64,000 nucleotides of DNA from Legionella fallonii LLAP-10 (GTDB lineage Bacteria > Pseudomonadota > Gammaproteobacteria > Legionellales > Legionellaceae), in assembly GCF_000953135.1 (NCBI RefSeq), contig NZ_LN614827.1, positions 432,001-496,000 of the forward strand, read 5' to 3'. Both the position numbers and the translations under genes were made by a program. The notes under the pieces were generated by a model. The model was given only the letters and a program-made list of their open reading frames with translations, was not told where the DNA came from and searched no databases. Shown piece by piece: positions 1 through 8,738 of this stretch; position 1 is the first letter of the stretch, and the number at the start of each line of letters is the position of its first letter.

Positions 1-947
1 GCTCCTGTAGTAATCGTGTTATATAACCAGGTTTCGCCTTTACAAATCCCATCAACGGATACGATTTCTCCTGGGTTAACAATGAGAGTATCGTCTGGTT
101 TTATTTGAAAGAGTGGCGTTTTGATTATGGTATTTTGCAGGAGTAAATTAACTATTTTCGGTGCTCGGTCTTTAAATTTAACGGAACTAATTTTTTCTTT
201 AATAGTATCCTCTATCGCTATTCCAATATGTCTAAACCCATAAATGAGAAGACTGGCCTCAAACATCATAGGTAACCAAGGTACAAAAAACGAAACGAGC
301 GAAACGGCCATTACAGAAAGGGTACTGATAGCAAAGAGGCTATCCATCGTTAACGTTTGGGCATTAACTAATTTTTTCCATGCGTCATAATATGAGTTTG
401 CGCCCAGGACAAGAGTTAGAACTATACTTAGGCCAGCAAGGGGAATCATTGCTGCTAAGGGTAATCCGCCTGTAGCCAACATTGCAATAAGCATCGCGAT
501 GCCAATGCTGCAACCTAAAACTCCCTGAAACCAATGAGAGCTAATTAGTGCTTGCCCTTTAGCGATTAACTTTTGGATCATGCTTTGTGGCGTAATTAAT
601 GGCTCAGAATATAGTTCTGTTTGAGGCAGTTCTTGTTCGTCAGCAGGGAGATATTCATAGGGTTCGCAGTTATAGCTCAGTTCTTCTATTCGCGCTCTGA
701 TTTTTTCCCATGTTATTTTATGTTCTTCATTATCCGTATCCGCGAGAATTATAATCGTTTTTTTCGGGTCCTTTGCTGCAACATCTGCTTTGAACAGTTC
801 TAAACGCGTTGAATAGGTTTCTTGTAGGGCGCTTTCTATGATACTGGCGCAACCGCCACAGGTCATTCCTCGGATATAAAAAATAAAGGGCGTAGACATT
901 AAATGGCTCACTGAATTGAAGGTTAATTCGTCCTGAGATTCACTCAT
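1..947 (-). CDS. Copper-type P1B ATPase, N-terminal part (cut by window edge)
   Basis: About 315 N-terminal residues of a heavy-metal transporting P-type ATPase; the rest lies beyond the left edge. I translated it from the minus strand, starting at the ATG at 947; an in-frame ATG at 899 is an alternative. A heavy-metal-associated domain near residues 20-40 carries the motif GMTCGGCAS, with the two metal-binding cysteines. A charged linker follows, then hydrophobic helices with the P1B signature NAQTLTMDSL, and the beginning of the actuator domain (PGEIVSVDG). The phosphorylation (DKTG) and CPC-type membrane motifs would be in the missing part, so the transported metal is inferred: Cu(I) export is most usual for this architecture. 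It is divergent from the next gene, with about 300 bases between them. Confidence 0.85.
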   Translation of the reverse strand, partial: MSESQDELTFNSVSHLMSTPFIFYIRGMTCGGCASIIESALQETYSTRLELFKADVAAKDPKKTIIILADTDNEEHKITWEKIRARIEELSYNCEPYEYLPADEQELPQTELYSEPLITPQSMIQKLIAKGQALISSHWFQGVLGCSIGIAMLIAMLATGGLPLAAMIPLAGLSIVLTLVLGANSYYDAWKKLVNAQTLTMDSLFAISTLSVMAVSLVSFFVPWLPMMFEASLLIYGFRHIGIAIEDTIKEKISSVKFKDRAPKIVNLLLQNTIIKTPLFQIKPDDTLIVNPGEIVSVDGICKGETWLYNTITTG

Positions 948-1251
948 TCCTTAAGAATTTGCAAACAAGCTCTAACAGTCTGCACATCGCAACTTGCATC
1001 GAATCATATCATATCAGCCATTTTTTGCACCTTACTTTTGCCTTCTTAAAAAAAAGAGCATTGGTGAACACTCCAATTTTAAAATCAAAAAATTAATAGC
1101 AATATCAATGACATTGGCATAAAGAGTGAATAGAATGTTCTTGAATGAGGTATGATCGGTTTTGTGTCTAAGTAACTATTGATCGAATAGTAATTTGCAT
1201 ACGAAACAAGGTCCGGTATCGTTTAAAGTATTGCCTGGAGTGCTCTAAATT
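948..1251. other. Divergent intergenic region, ATPase / membrane protein
   Basis: About 300 AT-rich bases between two divergent genes, so promoters for both should lie here. I see no open frame, no convincing operator and no CueR-like dyad. The bases just before 1252 (TGCCTGGAG) give a possible Shine-Dalgarno for the TTG start there. Confidence 0.4.
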
Positions 1252-2838
1252 TTGAATTCTTTATCTCTGCGCAAAGAGTTGTTTCTAACCTTGGTTATCG
1301 CTCTTTTGAGTCTTTGTGATCTTGTTACATCATTAGTTGCCGTTTGGGGATTTACTACTGATGATGCTTATATTGCTTGGATTTATGCTCGTCAATTAGT
1401 GAATGGGAATGGGTTGCAATGGCATGTAGACCTTCCTCGTGTAGAGGGTTACTCCAATTTTTTGTGGGTTATTATTGCTGCTACGGTGATGAAAGTAAAA
1501 TTACCGTTAATCAGCACTATCAAAATGATTTCCTGTATTAGTTTAGCCGGTGGGTTATTTGCTTTATATCGTCTGGGGCGATTATTTTTTAGTCCATTAT
1601 TGGCGATACTCCCAGTCTTTATGTTTAGTCATTTCATAGGGGTGAGCTGGTGGACTGTGAGTGGTATGGAGAGCGTGTTTTATTGCGCGTTATCCTTATT
1701 ATTGGTATGGCAATGCACGGTGGCTTTCGGCTATCAACAAATTGGTGCGAAACAAACTGATTTCAATTGTTCTTTAATTTCAACTCGTGCCTGGATTGTT
1801 ACTAACTGTACCCTGTTGTTGCTTGCTTTGACTCGGTTTGAAGGGGTAATTTGGTGTATTCCCATTCTATTATTTATTGTTTTCCATTTGAAACGGTGCG
1901 GAATAAGAACTGTTTTTCCTGAATCCAAAATTATATTGCTTTGGTTAGGTATTACTTTTTCTTGCTTTCTTTTGCCTTACGCCATGTATTTTATTTGGCG
2001 ATGGAATTATTTCGGCTATTTGATTCCCAATAGTTATAGTTGTAAAGGATTAGTCCCTGGACAACTGTTTGCCGTTGATTCGGTTTTTCTTATTACACTC
2101 CTTCCGTTAGCCATTGTATCTGTGCCTTATTTTTTTTCCCTTAAAGACAGTCGGCACTGGTTATTATGGTCACCTTCAGTTCTTTATGCCATTTTACTTT
2201 GGAAGGCTAACCCTGTTATTACTTACTTTTTACGTTTATTTCTGGGGCCCTTTGCACTCTTTACTCTATTACCTGTTTTAGGAATTAGTCACTTTCTGGA
2301 TTATTTTAAACTTCATCGCGTGGATACTAAAATAGTCATTACTGTGACAGTCGTTATTTTTACATTGGTGTTTATTCCGGGCAATGATCTACAGTATTTA
2401 CACTCCTTCATTAGGCAATATAAAGAAAGAACTCAAATTCGCTTAGCGGTTGCCAATATTCTAAATACCCAAGCAACCCCAGGGGCTACGGTATTTTTTG
2501 GTGACAATGGAATAGTTCCTTTTACTGTTCGTAATGACCTTCGCTTTATTGATACTGATTGTCTAAATAATCCTGAATTAGCACATGCCCCTTATAAAGA
2601 AAATTTAGCTCTTTATGCAAAGTATATTGCTACTGTAGTAAAACCCGAGTGGGTTATTACTACTTACGAACCTCTGCAATCTCAAGAGAATTGCATCTTT
2701 AAGTTACTAAGGAAAGAACATTTTTTTGAGCAATATCAGTTAATTACCCAATTGCAATCAGGTTGGGTTGATGAGCAAACTCCAGGACATCATAAAAAAA
2801 CTATTGACTATATATTTAGCGTCTATAAGCATCGTTGA
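1252..2838 (+). CDS. Polytopic membrane protein, GT-C glycosyltransferase-like
   Basis: A 528-residue protein with roughly ten hydrophobic segments and a soluble C-terminal domain of about 130 residues. Near the N terminus, TTDDAYIAWIYARQLVNG followed by RVEGYSNFLW resembles the first extracytoplasmic loop of GT-C polyprenyl-phosphate sugar transferases of the AftB/arabinofuranosyltransferase type, where the acidic DD pair is catalytic. Transfer of a lipid-linked sugar at the periplasmic face is therefore the likely role; donor and acceptor are unknown. The start is TTG at 1252; no in-frame ATG precedes the first membrane segment. It sits beside icmX, where I recall that L. pneumophila has a gene called lphB, and this may be its orthologue. 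That name is from memory only and I have left the symbol blank. Confidence 0.65.
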   Translation: MNSLSLRKELFLTLVIALLSLCDLVTSLVAVWGFTTDDAYIAWIYARQLVNGNGLQWHVDLPRVEGYSNFLWVIIAATVMKVKLPLISTIKMISCISLAGGLFALYRLGRLFFSPLLAILPVFMFSHFIGVSWWTVSGMESVFYCALSLLLVWQCTVAFGYQQIGAKQTDFNCSLISTRAWIVTNCTLLLLALTRFEGVIWCIPILLFIVFHLKRCGIRTVFPESKIILLWLGITFSCFLLPYAMYFIWRWNYFGYLIPNSYSCKGLVPGQLFAVDSVFLITLLPLAIVSVPYFFSLKDSRHWLLWSPSVLYAILLWKANPVITYFLRLFLGPFALFTLLPVLGISHFLDYFKLHRVDTKIVITVTVVIFTLVFIPGNDLQYLHSFIRQYKERTQIRLAVANILNTQATPGATVFFGDNGIVPFTVRNDLRFIDTDCLNNPELAHAPYKENLALYAKYIATVVKPEWVITTYEPLQSQENCIFKLLRKEHFFEQYQLITQLQSGWVDEQTPGHHKKTIDYIFSVYKHR

Positions 2839-2995
2839 TGTAAACAACCAAGCTATGCTATCTAACACAGGATTTATTAGGCTTCTTTCCAAACTCGTCG
2901 TGGTGCGGTAAGTGCGCAATGAGGCAAAATTAAAGTGACGTGTTGACGAAGCAATTTCCCTTCACAGTTGAGTTTGGATAGGGGGGCTATTCCCT

Positions 2996-3021
2996 AAATT
3001 GATGCCATTAGGTGAACAGTT
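2996..3021 (+). repeat. Dispersed ~30-nt intergenic repeat, copy 1
   Basis: Contains TTGATGCCATTAGGTGAACA, which matches copies at 9479-9508 (minus strand) and 22456-22485 (plus strand) with about four mismatches. It lies directly before the inverted repeat at 3023-3060, downstream of both flanking genes. Function unknown. Confidence 0.6.
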
Positions 3022-3022
3022 A

Positions 3023-3060
3023 TATTAAGCGCCTTTAGCCTAGGCTAAGGGCGCTTAATA
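3023..3060. terminator. Long imperfect hairpin between the ends of two convergent genes
   Basis: The arms TATTAAGCGCCTTTAGCC and GGCTAAGGGCGCTTAATA pair over 18 bases with one G-T wobble around a TA centre. It sits ten bases past the icmX stop and between convergent genes, which fits a bidirectional terminator. There is no clear uridine run on either side, so intrinsic termination is not certain. Confidence 0.5.
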
Positions 3061-3069
3061 TATGTAACG

Positions 3070-4413
3070 TTATTGATTGGTTGTTGGGGCTGATTCTTGA
3101 TTTCCAAAATTGGCGCTGGGTTGGCCAGATCGGGTGTTTTGAATTAGCATAATGGAGTTAGTCAGGAGAATACGCTCTTGTATTTGGCGGTCTAGATACA
3201 TCTGATAATTCATTTCAGCTAGAAGAGTGGCAATTTCTTTTTCTACGGTAGCTGGCGAAGCATTATTTAATTGAGTAATCCATTGTTTGTTTTGACTCAT
3301 ATCTGGGTTAAATAATCTCCAGCTTGCCATATTAAATTCGCTCATTGCTTGGCTGGTAAGAAGGGCATTATTACTACCACTTTGATTTTGTGGTAATCTT
3401 TTTGATAATAGGTAATATAAGTTACCAATTCCCACAGAGCTTTGAGCGGCATAAACACGCAAATTTGCAAGATAATTATTTAATGTAGCTTGAGCTTGTT
3501 TTTGTTGTATTACCGTCACATTGCTGCCATCTGGTGGTACTGCTATGTTGTATAGATCATTGTAAGCACTGAACGTTGGTAACGGAACAGGAACTACAGA
3601 ACCAGACGCATAACGAATAAAGTTAAGTGCTTGCTGAGCCTGATTTTGCGCTGTTAAGCCTGGGGTCTGGCTGTTAGGGGTAGGGCTTCCCGTATTGTTT
3701 TGATTAGTATTTTCAGTAGAGTATTGCATAGTTCCCATCAGGGAGTTTACGTTAAGTTGTCCGATTAATTGTTGGTTATAAGTACTAGTGAAGTATTCTT
3801 TGCTATCAGGAAGAGCCCCTATCACGTTAGACGTAACTAGATTTTCATATAGATAATTACAGCTAGGGTTCCAATCGCGTTGATCAGTCGACATGCAATA
3901 AGTGTAATCTGGTGTACCTAAGATGTTTAGTACTGCTTGGCTGACAGGATCTTGTTGATACTGGCTATTCGAGCCTACTTGATCAATTAAGCTGCTTGCA
4001 GAGACTTTGCCTTGCTGGCTCGATGAGGCACTGCTATATCCTTGATAAGTAAAGGTAGTATTCGCTAGTTTATTGATCATGTTGGCGCCAGGAGTTGTTG
4101 TGGGCACTATTTGAATAGCACTGCTGAGTGCCGCAACAGGAAATGCGCCAAAAAATGTACTATAAACATAGCTCTGAGCAAGTTGAGTGGTGGAAATGCT
4201 GAGTAATTGCTGATTGATAGTTTGATTGTTTGCTGTGGGTGATACGGTTAAGTCATATCCCAAATAGCCACCTAGATATTGCAAATACTTAGTGAGTGTT
4301 TGCATATTAGTATTCATTTGCTGGTTGTACTGATTACTAATGTCATCGGCTGTTGCTGTGAATGTAGTCAAGCAAAACAGGTTAATCAGGGTAAGTTTGG
4401 ATACTAATTTCAT
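3070..4413 (-). CDS. icmX: IcmX, secreted/periplasmic Dot/Icm protein
   Basis: IcmX of the Dot/Icm type IVB secretion system, needed for intracellular growth and found in the periplasm or exported as a processed form; its biochemical role is not settled. I place the start at the ATG at 4413 (447 residues) because it opens directly onto a signal peptide (MKLVSKLTLINLFCLTTFTA) and its A overlaps the last base of the icmW stop codon, an arrangement typical of translational coupling. A longer frame to 4464 would put 17 charged residues before the signal. The mature protein is rich in Gln, Asn, Ser and Thr, with no catalytic motif that I can identify. It is the second gene of the icmW-icmX operon. 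Confidence 0.9.
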   Translation of the reverse strand: MKLVSKLTLINLFCLTTFTATADDISNQYNQQMNTNMQTLTKYLQYLGGYLGYDLTVSPTANNQTINQQLLSISTTQLAQSYVYSTFFGAFPVAALSSAIQIVPTTTPGANMINKLANTTFTYQGYSSASSSQQGKVSASSLIDQVGSNSQYQQDPVSQAVLNILGTPDYTYCMSTDQRDWNPSCNYLYENLVTSNVIGALPDSKEYFTSTYNQQLIGQLNVNSLMGTMQYSTENTNQNNTGSPTPNSQTPGLTAQNQAQQALNFIRYASGSVVPVPLPTFSAYNDLYNIAVPPDGSNVTVIQQKQAQATLNNYLANLRVYAAQSSVGIGNLYYLLSKRLPQNQSGSNNALLTSQAMSEFNMASWRLFNPDMSQNKQWITQLNNASPATVEKEIATLLAEMNYQMYLDRQIQERILLTNSIMLIQNTRSGQPSANFGNQESAPTTNQ

Positions 4414-4868
4414 TATTCGTCCCCTTCGAGTGCACGTAAAACGAGTTTTAATCGATATTGACAAAAAACACGAGACAATAAACGTAATCGTTCGAACACT
4501 ATATTACGTTTAAGAAAAAAACCAGCAGGATCGTGACTGCCTAGACTTGTTTCCTCCGCATGGATTAAAACACGAGATGCACTGCCTGGATGAACAGTAT
4601 CTATTGCTTGAAGCAAACGTAATCCTCTCCCTGATTTAATATTTCCAACGATACGGATGAACTTTTCTTCTTCAGCGAGTAATCCCATGTCAATTTTTTC
4701 TATATCATCGAGTTCTTTTCCCAGTTGGTTCATGGCTTCTTCAAACTCTGGATTTCCATCCAAAGTCCAATCCTCTACGTTCTCCATAAACGTAATAACC
4801 CTATATATCATTGGATCTATGTATTCAAACCAATACTTGGCGGATGCTTCATGGCTTAGATCAGGCAT
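4413..4868 (-). CDS. icmW: IcmW, Dot/Icm adaptor protein
   Basis: A 151-residue small acidic protein recognised as IcmW. With IcmS it forms the cytosolic adaptor that brings a large class of effectors to the DotL coupling protein complex; LvgA, probably encoded at 50.4 kb here, is another part of that complex. The sequence begins MPDLSHEASAKYWFEYIDPM and is soluble, alpha-helical and acidic, with no membrane segment. It is the first gene of icmW-icmX and is divergent from icmV across about 100 bases. The start codon follows a purine-rich AAAGAG at a usable distance. Confidence 0.92.
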   Translation of the reverse strand: MPDLSHEASAKYWFEYIDPMIYRVITFMENVEDWTLDGNPEFEEAMNQLGKELDDIEKIDMGLLAEEEKFIRIVGNIKSGRGLRLLQAIDTVHPGSASRVLIHAEETSLGSHDPAGFFLKRNIVFERLRLLSRVFCQYRLKLVLRALEGDE

Positions 4869-4971
4869 TATTTACTCTTTTTTTACGGTGTTAGATTGAT
4901 GGACGAAACCACTACTTAATACTATAGTATATTATGATAGTTAAAAGTCCATTACCTAAAAAGTAAAAAAT
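4869..4971. promoter_or_regulatory. Shared icmW / icmV control region
   Basis: This short AT-rich spacer must contain both divergent promoters. ACTAT-N11-ATAGT forms an inverted repeat at 4921-4941, with TATATT/TATTAT -10-like hexamers inside it. On the minus strand, two GTAAA repeats six bases apart (4871-4886) resemble the CpxR box; CpxR is known to regulate icmV and icmW in L. pneumophila. That match also overlaps the icmW ribosome-binding region, so it may be coincidental. Confidence 0.45.
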
Positions 4972-5427
4972 ATGAAAAAGAAATCAGGCTCCAGAATTGG
5001 AAGAGTTATTACACGAATAATCAATATTCGTTTTTGGTTTGATTGGGATAGAATGAAGGCATTTACAGTTGCCTTGAAGAATGGCATTAAACGTATGTTT
5101 GTGCCGCAGCAGGCAGTCACTAGTGAATCCTTTAATGCAGCAAAAACTAGAATGCATCTTAGTGATGCAGAGCTATTGTCCAAACAGAACGCTTTATTTC
5201 GTTTAAGTATACTGATGCTTGCTGTTGCTATTTTACTTCTTGGCTATGGCGGGTATCAAATTTTCTATGGCTCACTTAAAGCGGTTATCGTCAGCTTAGT
5301 GGTTACACTGATCGCACTTGTTTTAGCTTTCCGTTATCATTTTTGGTACTTCCAGATTAAACACCGTAAATTGGGGTGTACTTTCAATGAATGGTATAGA
5401 CAAGGTTTATTGGGGGAAAAAGAATGA
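4972..5427 (+). CDS. icmV: IcmV, Dot/Icm inner-membrane protein
   Basis: A 151-residue protein recognised as IcmV, an inner-membrane component of the Dot/Icm system. The N-terminal 70 residues are strongly basic (MKKKSGSRIGRVITRIINI) and cytosolic. Two adjacent hydrophobic segments at about 78-98 and 102-122 follow, and then a short charged tail ending NEWYRQGLLGEKE. Its stop overlaps the dotA start in ATGA (5424-5427), so the two genes should be co-transcribed and translationally coupled. It is divergent from icmW-icmX. Confidence 0.9.
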   Translation: MKKKSGSRIGRVITRIINIRFWFDWDRMKAFTVALKNGIKRMFVPQQAVTSESFNAAKTRMHLSDAELLSKQNALFRLSILMLAVAILLLGYGGYQIFYGSLKAVIVSLVVTLIALVLAFRYHFWYFQIKHRKLGCTFNEWYRQGLLGEKE

Positions 5428-8400
5428 ATAAACTGGTTGTAACTGTACTTCTCTCATTATTCCCGACTTTAGTTTTAGCAGCAGATGGGTCTCTTAGTTT
5501 TGCACCACCAGCGAGTGACCTTTCTGTAGTATTTCTTGGCAATTTATTTGGTGTGGTAGATGGTGTCCTTCATGGTACCGGCAGCCAAATTATGGGAACA
5601 ATGTTTGCTGTTTTTAATTCCGCCGTTTTAGCTTTGGGTGGAATGGTTATTATGTATACGTTGCTTGTTTCCACAATGAATACTGCCCATGAAGGTCAAA
5701 TGTTGGGACAAAAATGGTCTTCTATTTGGATTCCTGTGCGTTCCACGTTAGGGTTAGCTTTGTTAATCCCTAAAGCATCAGGATATTGTCTGATGCAGAT
5801 TTTTGTGATGTGGATAGTAGTGCAAGGAATTGGAGCTGCGGATAAAGTATGGGAAGCTGCCTTAGGATATTTAAATAGAGGTGGAGTAATTATCCAGGCA
5901 CAAACTAATCCCACTATCGCTTTGACCAGCGGGCTCAATGCTCAAGATGGGGTAAGTTCTGGTGCCTATACTATCCTTGTTGGTGAAGTATGCATGTTAG
6001 GTCTGCAAAAGCAATTAGAAAATCAAAGACAAATTAATATTAACATGAAAAACGGTCCATGTAATACGCAGCCTATTTCGGATGCCGCACGTAAGGTCTG
6101 CAATAGCGCTGTTCCTGATTTTATCAGCACAGTCAATGCGGTTGCTGCTCAAAATCAGACGATTAATGACAATAAGGGTGTGATTAAAGACTCGGATTCT
6201 TTTAGTGTTGACATGCCTAATTTTAAAGATGGATCACCCTTTTATTTTTTAAATGGTGTTTGTGGAACTATAAAATGGAATGCTATTTCAGGTTTACCAA
6301 CGACCACTCCTGGCACAGGACAGAATGGTTCCGTTGGTAAAGTTAACAATATATCTTCGTCTCAAATAAAAATGGCGCAAATGTCCAGAGCTATTGGAAT
6401 ACAACAAATGTATTCTGATTTTACTGCTGTAGCGCAAGTGATGGTTAATAACAATCCTGTATTAAATCCCGATAAGAACAAGAACAACAACAATAATAAT
6501 AATAACACCAGCGGCAGTTCTTCCACTAATAAGAACTATTCGTTAATTGCTAAAGAACAATTTGGTGTGCCTTATACTGCTAATGGGACCACTTGTAACT
6601 CATATCAGGATACTTGTGTTATTTGGGGCGCTGCATCTACTTCTTCCACCAATACTAATTCCGGTGTTTTATTTAATGGAACAGAATTTCAAGGAGCGAT
6701 GAATGATTATAATGGGATTATGGGCCCTACTTTGAATTTAATTAAGCTTAACGCAGATGCGGCTAATGCAAATAGTGCACGTGCTTTTATTGCTCAGGCC
6801 ACAACACAGGGATGGATGATGGCTGGTGCTTATTTTTTCGATTTAGTTAAATTAAATGGTAATGCTGTAAAAAATGCAGATCAAGTGGATTCAACGGTAA
6901 GTTTTAATGGCAGTAAGACAGGTATGCAAGGAGGGGGGCCTCAGAATATTTGTAAAGATCCTAAATATGGTCCTGTATGTGCATGGTTTGGATCTAATGC
7001 AACGGCAATGTTGAATCAGGTGCAAGCATTAATCGATGGTACTTTCTCCACAGAGGATCCTAAAAATCCAGGAGTTGCTCAACAAGGTGATGCTACACCT
7101 GCACCTAAATTTGGCAAGACTGATATTCAAGGTAGTTCAGCGGTTACAAGTGTTGGCTCAGCATCGGTTAATGGATTTGTTACTAATTCATTAATGATTC
7201 AGTTACCAGGACAACCAGGAATAGCTCCTTTACAATTTGCCAATATGATTCATTTTTCAATCGATCCACAAACCTATTATTTGAAGGAACAAAACTTTGA
7301 CTGTGGTGCAGTAAAAATTGTGTTCTTCTCATTCTGTCTAGGCCGGATGATGGGTAACCTGTTTTACAATGCTATATTCCGCTATATATATAACGTATTC
7401 CTGATGCTTTTTTCTCAAATTATTAATCAGGTTATTATGGCGTTCCTGATGATACCTCTCCAAGGGATGGCCGAAATTTTTAGAGATGGGTTAAAGATCA
7501 TCAATGAACCGGGGGTGAATCCTATTGTTGCGTTGGCTAATATGGGCGTGATGTATATTAACTTCTCATCAAATTTGTGGATGATGCTTTTGAACTTGGC
7601 GATAACCAGTGCCATTATCCCACTTTTTGGATTGTTTATCTTTGCTTTAATTGCTTTAGCTCTACCTCTTTTATTAGCGTGGATTGGGGTTATGGTTACC
7701 GTGGGGTTCACTACGGCATATTACATTCCTATTTTACCCTATATGATTTTTACGTTCGGTACTCTAGCTTGGATTATGGCCGTGATAGAAGCTATGGTTG
7801 CTGCACCTGTAGTTGCTTTGGGAGTTACTCATCCTGAAGGACACGATGCTTTTGGTAAGGGTGAAGCAGCAATTATGATCTTGATGAACATCTTTTTAAG
7901 GCCTGCTTTAATGATTATTGGCTATATTTCCGGTATTGCTCTTAGCTATGTTGGAGTCTGGATTCTTAATGCGGGATTTGATCATGCTATTGGCTTCATT
8001 CAAAGCAGTCCTTCACAAGATCCGAAAGCTTGCCAAACCTCAACGTGGGGCATGTGTAGTAGCACCTGGACTGGAAGTTACGGTCAATTACAAGATGCTA
8101 ATTTAAACAACTCAATGCCAACAAATGGTTCTGGATCAGGTGGCTATTCGGACTGGGCAGGAATTTATGCGTATTTCTTCTCTATATTAATCTATACCTC
8201 TATGTATTTAGTAGTAGTCCAGAAAGCATTTACCTTGATTTCTCTCTTGCCTGATAAAGTCTTACGTTGGATAGGTGGTACACCTGAAAGTATTGGCCAG
8301 GAAACTGCCCAATGGGGCGAAGAGGTAAAATCTAAAGTTGGCGAAGGTTCTAAAGCAACTCAGGATGCTCAAGGACAAATCGGAGCTAAACTTGGTGCCC

Positions 8401-8537
8401 ATGGTCAAAAAGCACTTAGTGCTATCTCTAAACCTGGTGGTGGCGGAAAGGTTCAATCTACAGGTAGTAATACTCCTCCAAAAACCTCTTCTAGTAGTGG
8501 TGGTAAAGGGGTTGGTGGTGGTGGAGCACCGGAATAA
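5424..8537 (+). CDS. dotA: DotA, polytopic Dot/Icm membrane protein
   Basis: A 1037-residue protein, close to the roughly 1050 of L. pneumophila DotA. It has a cleavable signal (MNKLVVTVLLSLFPTLVLAA), membrane segments near 30-80 and 100-130, a very large periplasmic loop (about 155-630), then a cluster of six or so membrane helices from about 640 to 960 and a Gly/Ser/Lys-rich cytosolic tail. DotA is essential for Dot/Icm function, and an exported form makes ring-like oligomers. The periplasmic loop holds a run of eight Asn codons at 6483-6506, which looks like a length-variable simple repeat. Translation is coupled to icmV by an ATGA overlap, and a strong terminator follows at 8603-8632. Confidence 0.95.
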   Translation: MNKLVVTVLLSLFPTLVLAADGSLSFAPPASDLSVVFLGNLFGVVDGVLHGTGSQIMGTMFAVFNSAVLALGGMVIMYTLLVSTMNTAHEGQMLGQKWSSIWIPVRSTLGLALLIPKASGYCLMQIFVMWIVVQGIGAADKVWEAALGYLNRGGVIIQAQTNPTIALTSGLNAQDGVSSGAYTILVGEVCMLGLQKQLENQRQININMKNGPCNTQPISDAARKVCNSAVPDFISTVNAVAAQNQTINDNKGVIKDSDSFSVDMPNFKDGSPFYFLNGVCGTIKWNAISGLPTTTPGTGQNGSVGKVNNISSSQIKMAQMSRAIGIQQMYSDFTAVAQVMVNNNPVLNPDKNKNNNNNNNNTSGSSSTNKNYSLIAKEQFGVPYTANGTTCNSYQDTCVIWGAASTSSTNTNSGVLFNGTEFQGAMNDYNGIMGPTLNLIKLNADAANANSARAFIAQATTQGWMMAGAYFFDLVKLNGNAVKNADQVDSTVSFNGSKTGMQGGGPQNICKDPKYGPVCAWFGSNATAMLNQVQALIDGTFSTEDPKNPGVAQQGDATPAPKFGKTDIQGSSAVTSVGSASVNGFVTNSLMIQLPGQPGIAPLQFANMIHFSIDPQTYYLKEQNFDCGAVKIVFFSFCLGRMMGNLFYNAIFRYIYNVFLMLFSQIINQVIMAFLMIPLQGMAEIFRDGLKIINEPGVNPIVALANMGVMYINFSSNLWMMLLNLAITSAIIPLFGLFIFALIALALPLLLAWIGVMVTVGFTTAYYIPILPYMIFTFGTLAWIMAVIEAMVAAPVVALGVTHPEGHDAFGKGEAAIMILMNIFLRPALMIIGYISGIALSYVGVWILNAGFDHAIGFIQSSPSQDPKACQTSTWGMCSSTWTGSYGQLQDANLNNSMPTNGSGSGGYSDWAGIYAYFFSILIYTSMYLVVVQKAFTLISLLPDKVLRWIGGTPESIGQETAQWGEEVKSKVGEGSKATQDAQGQIGAKLGAHGQKALSAISKPGGGGKVQSTGSNTPPKTSSSSGGKGVGGGGAPE

Positions 8538-8602
8538 AAAGTCACTCTATCCTCTTCTAAAGGCGTGTTGTCTTTAGACGAGGTATCACAAACAGCATTA
8601 TT

Positions 8603-8632
8603 GAGCCGGACTTTGCCGGCTTTTTATTTTTC
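8603..8632 (+). terminator. Intrinsic terminator after dotA
   Basis: AGCCGG (8604-8609) and CCGGCT (8616-8621) form a GC-rich stem with a six-base loop, followed directly by TTTTTATTTTT. This is a canonical rho-independent terminator that ends the icmV-dotA transcript. Confidence 0.85.
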
Positions 8633-8738
8633 TAATTAACAGATCTGCACTACAACCACCAAAAGTGCCTGGCTTATCTTGTTACGGCATTATTTTTTCT
8701 ATATATTTTGGCTCATTGTCATGAAATAAAGGATCAAT

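Noticed and set aside
621-803. 60-residue plus-strand open frame
   Set aside because: It is antisense to the P1B ATPase, whose minus-strand frame has clear family motifs.
5696-5938. 80-residue minus-strand frame opposite the start of dotA
   Set aside because: Antisense to the conserved DotA N-terminal region; no independent support.
7427-7711. 94-residue minus-strand frame opposite dotA
   Set aside because: Opposite a hydrophobic-helix-coding stretch of dotA; composition is a side effect of that coding.
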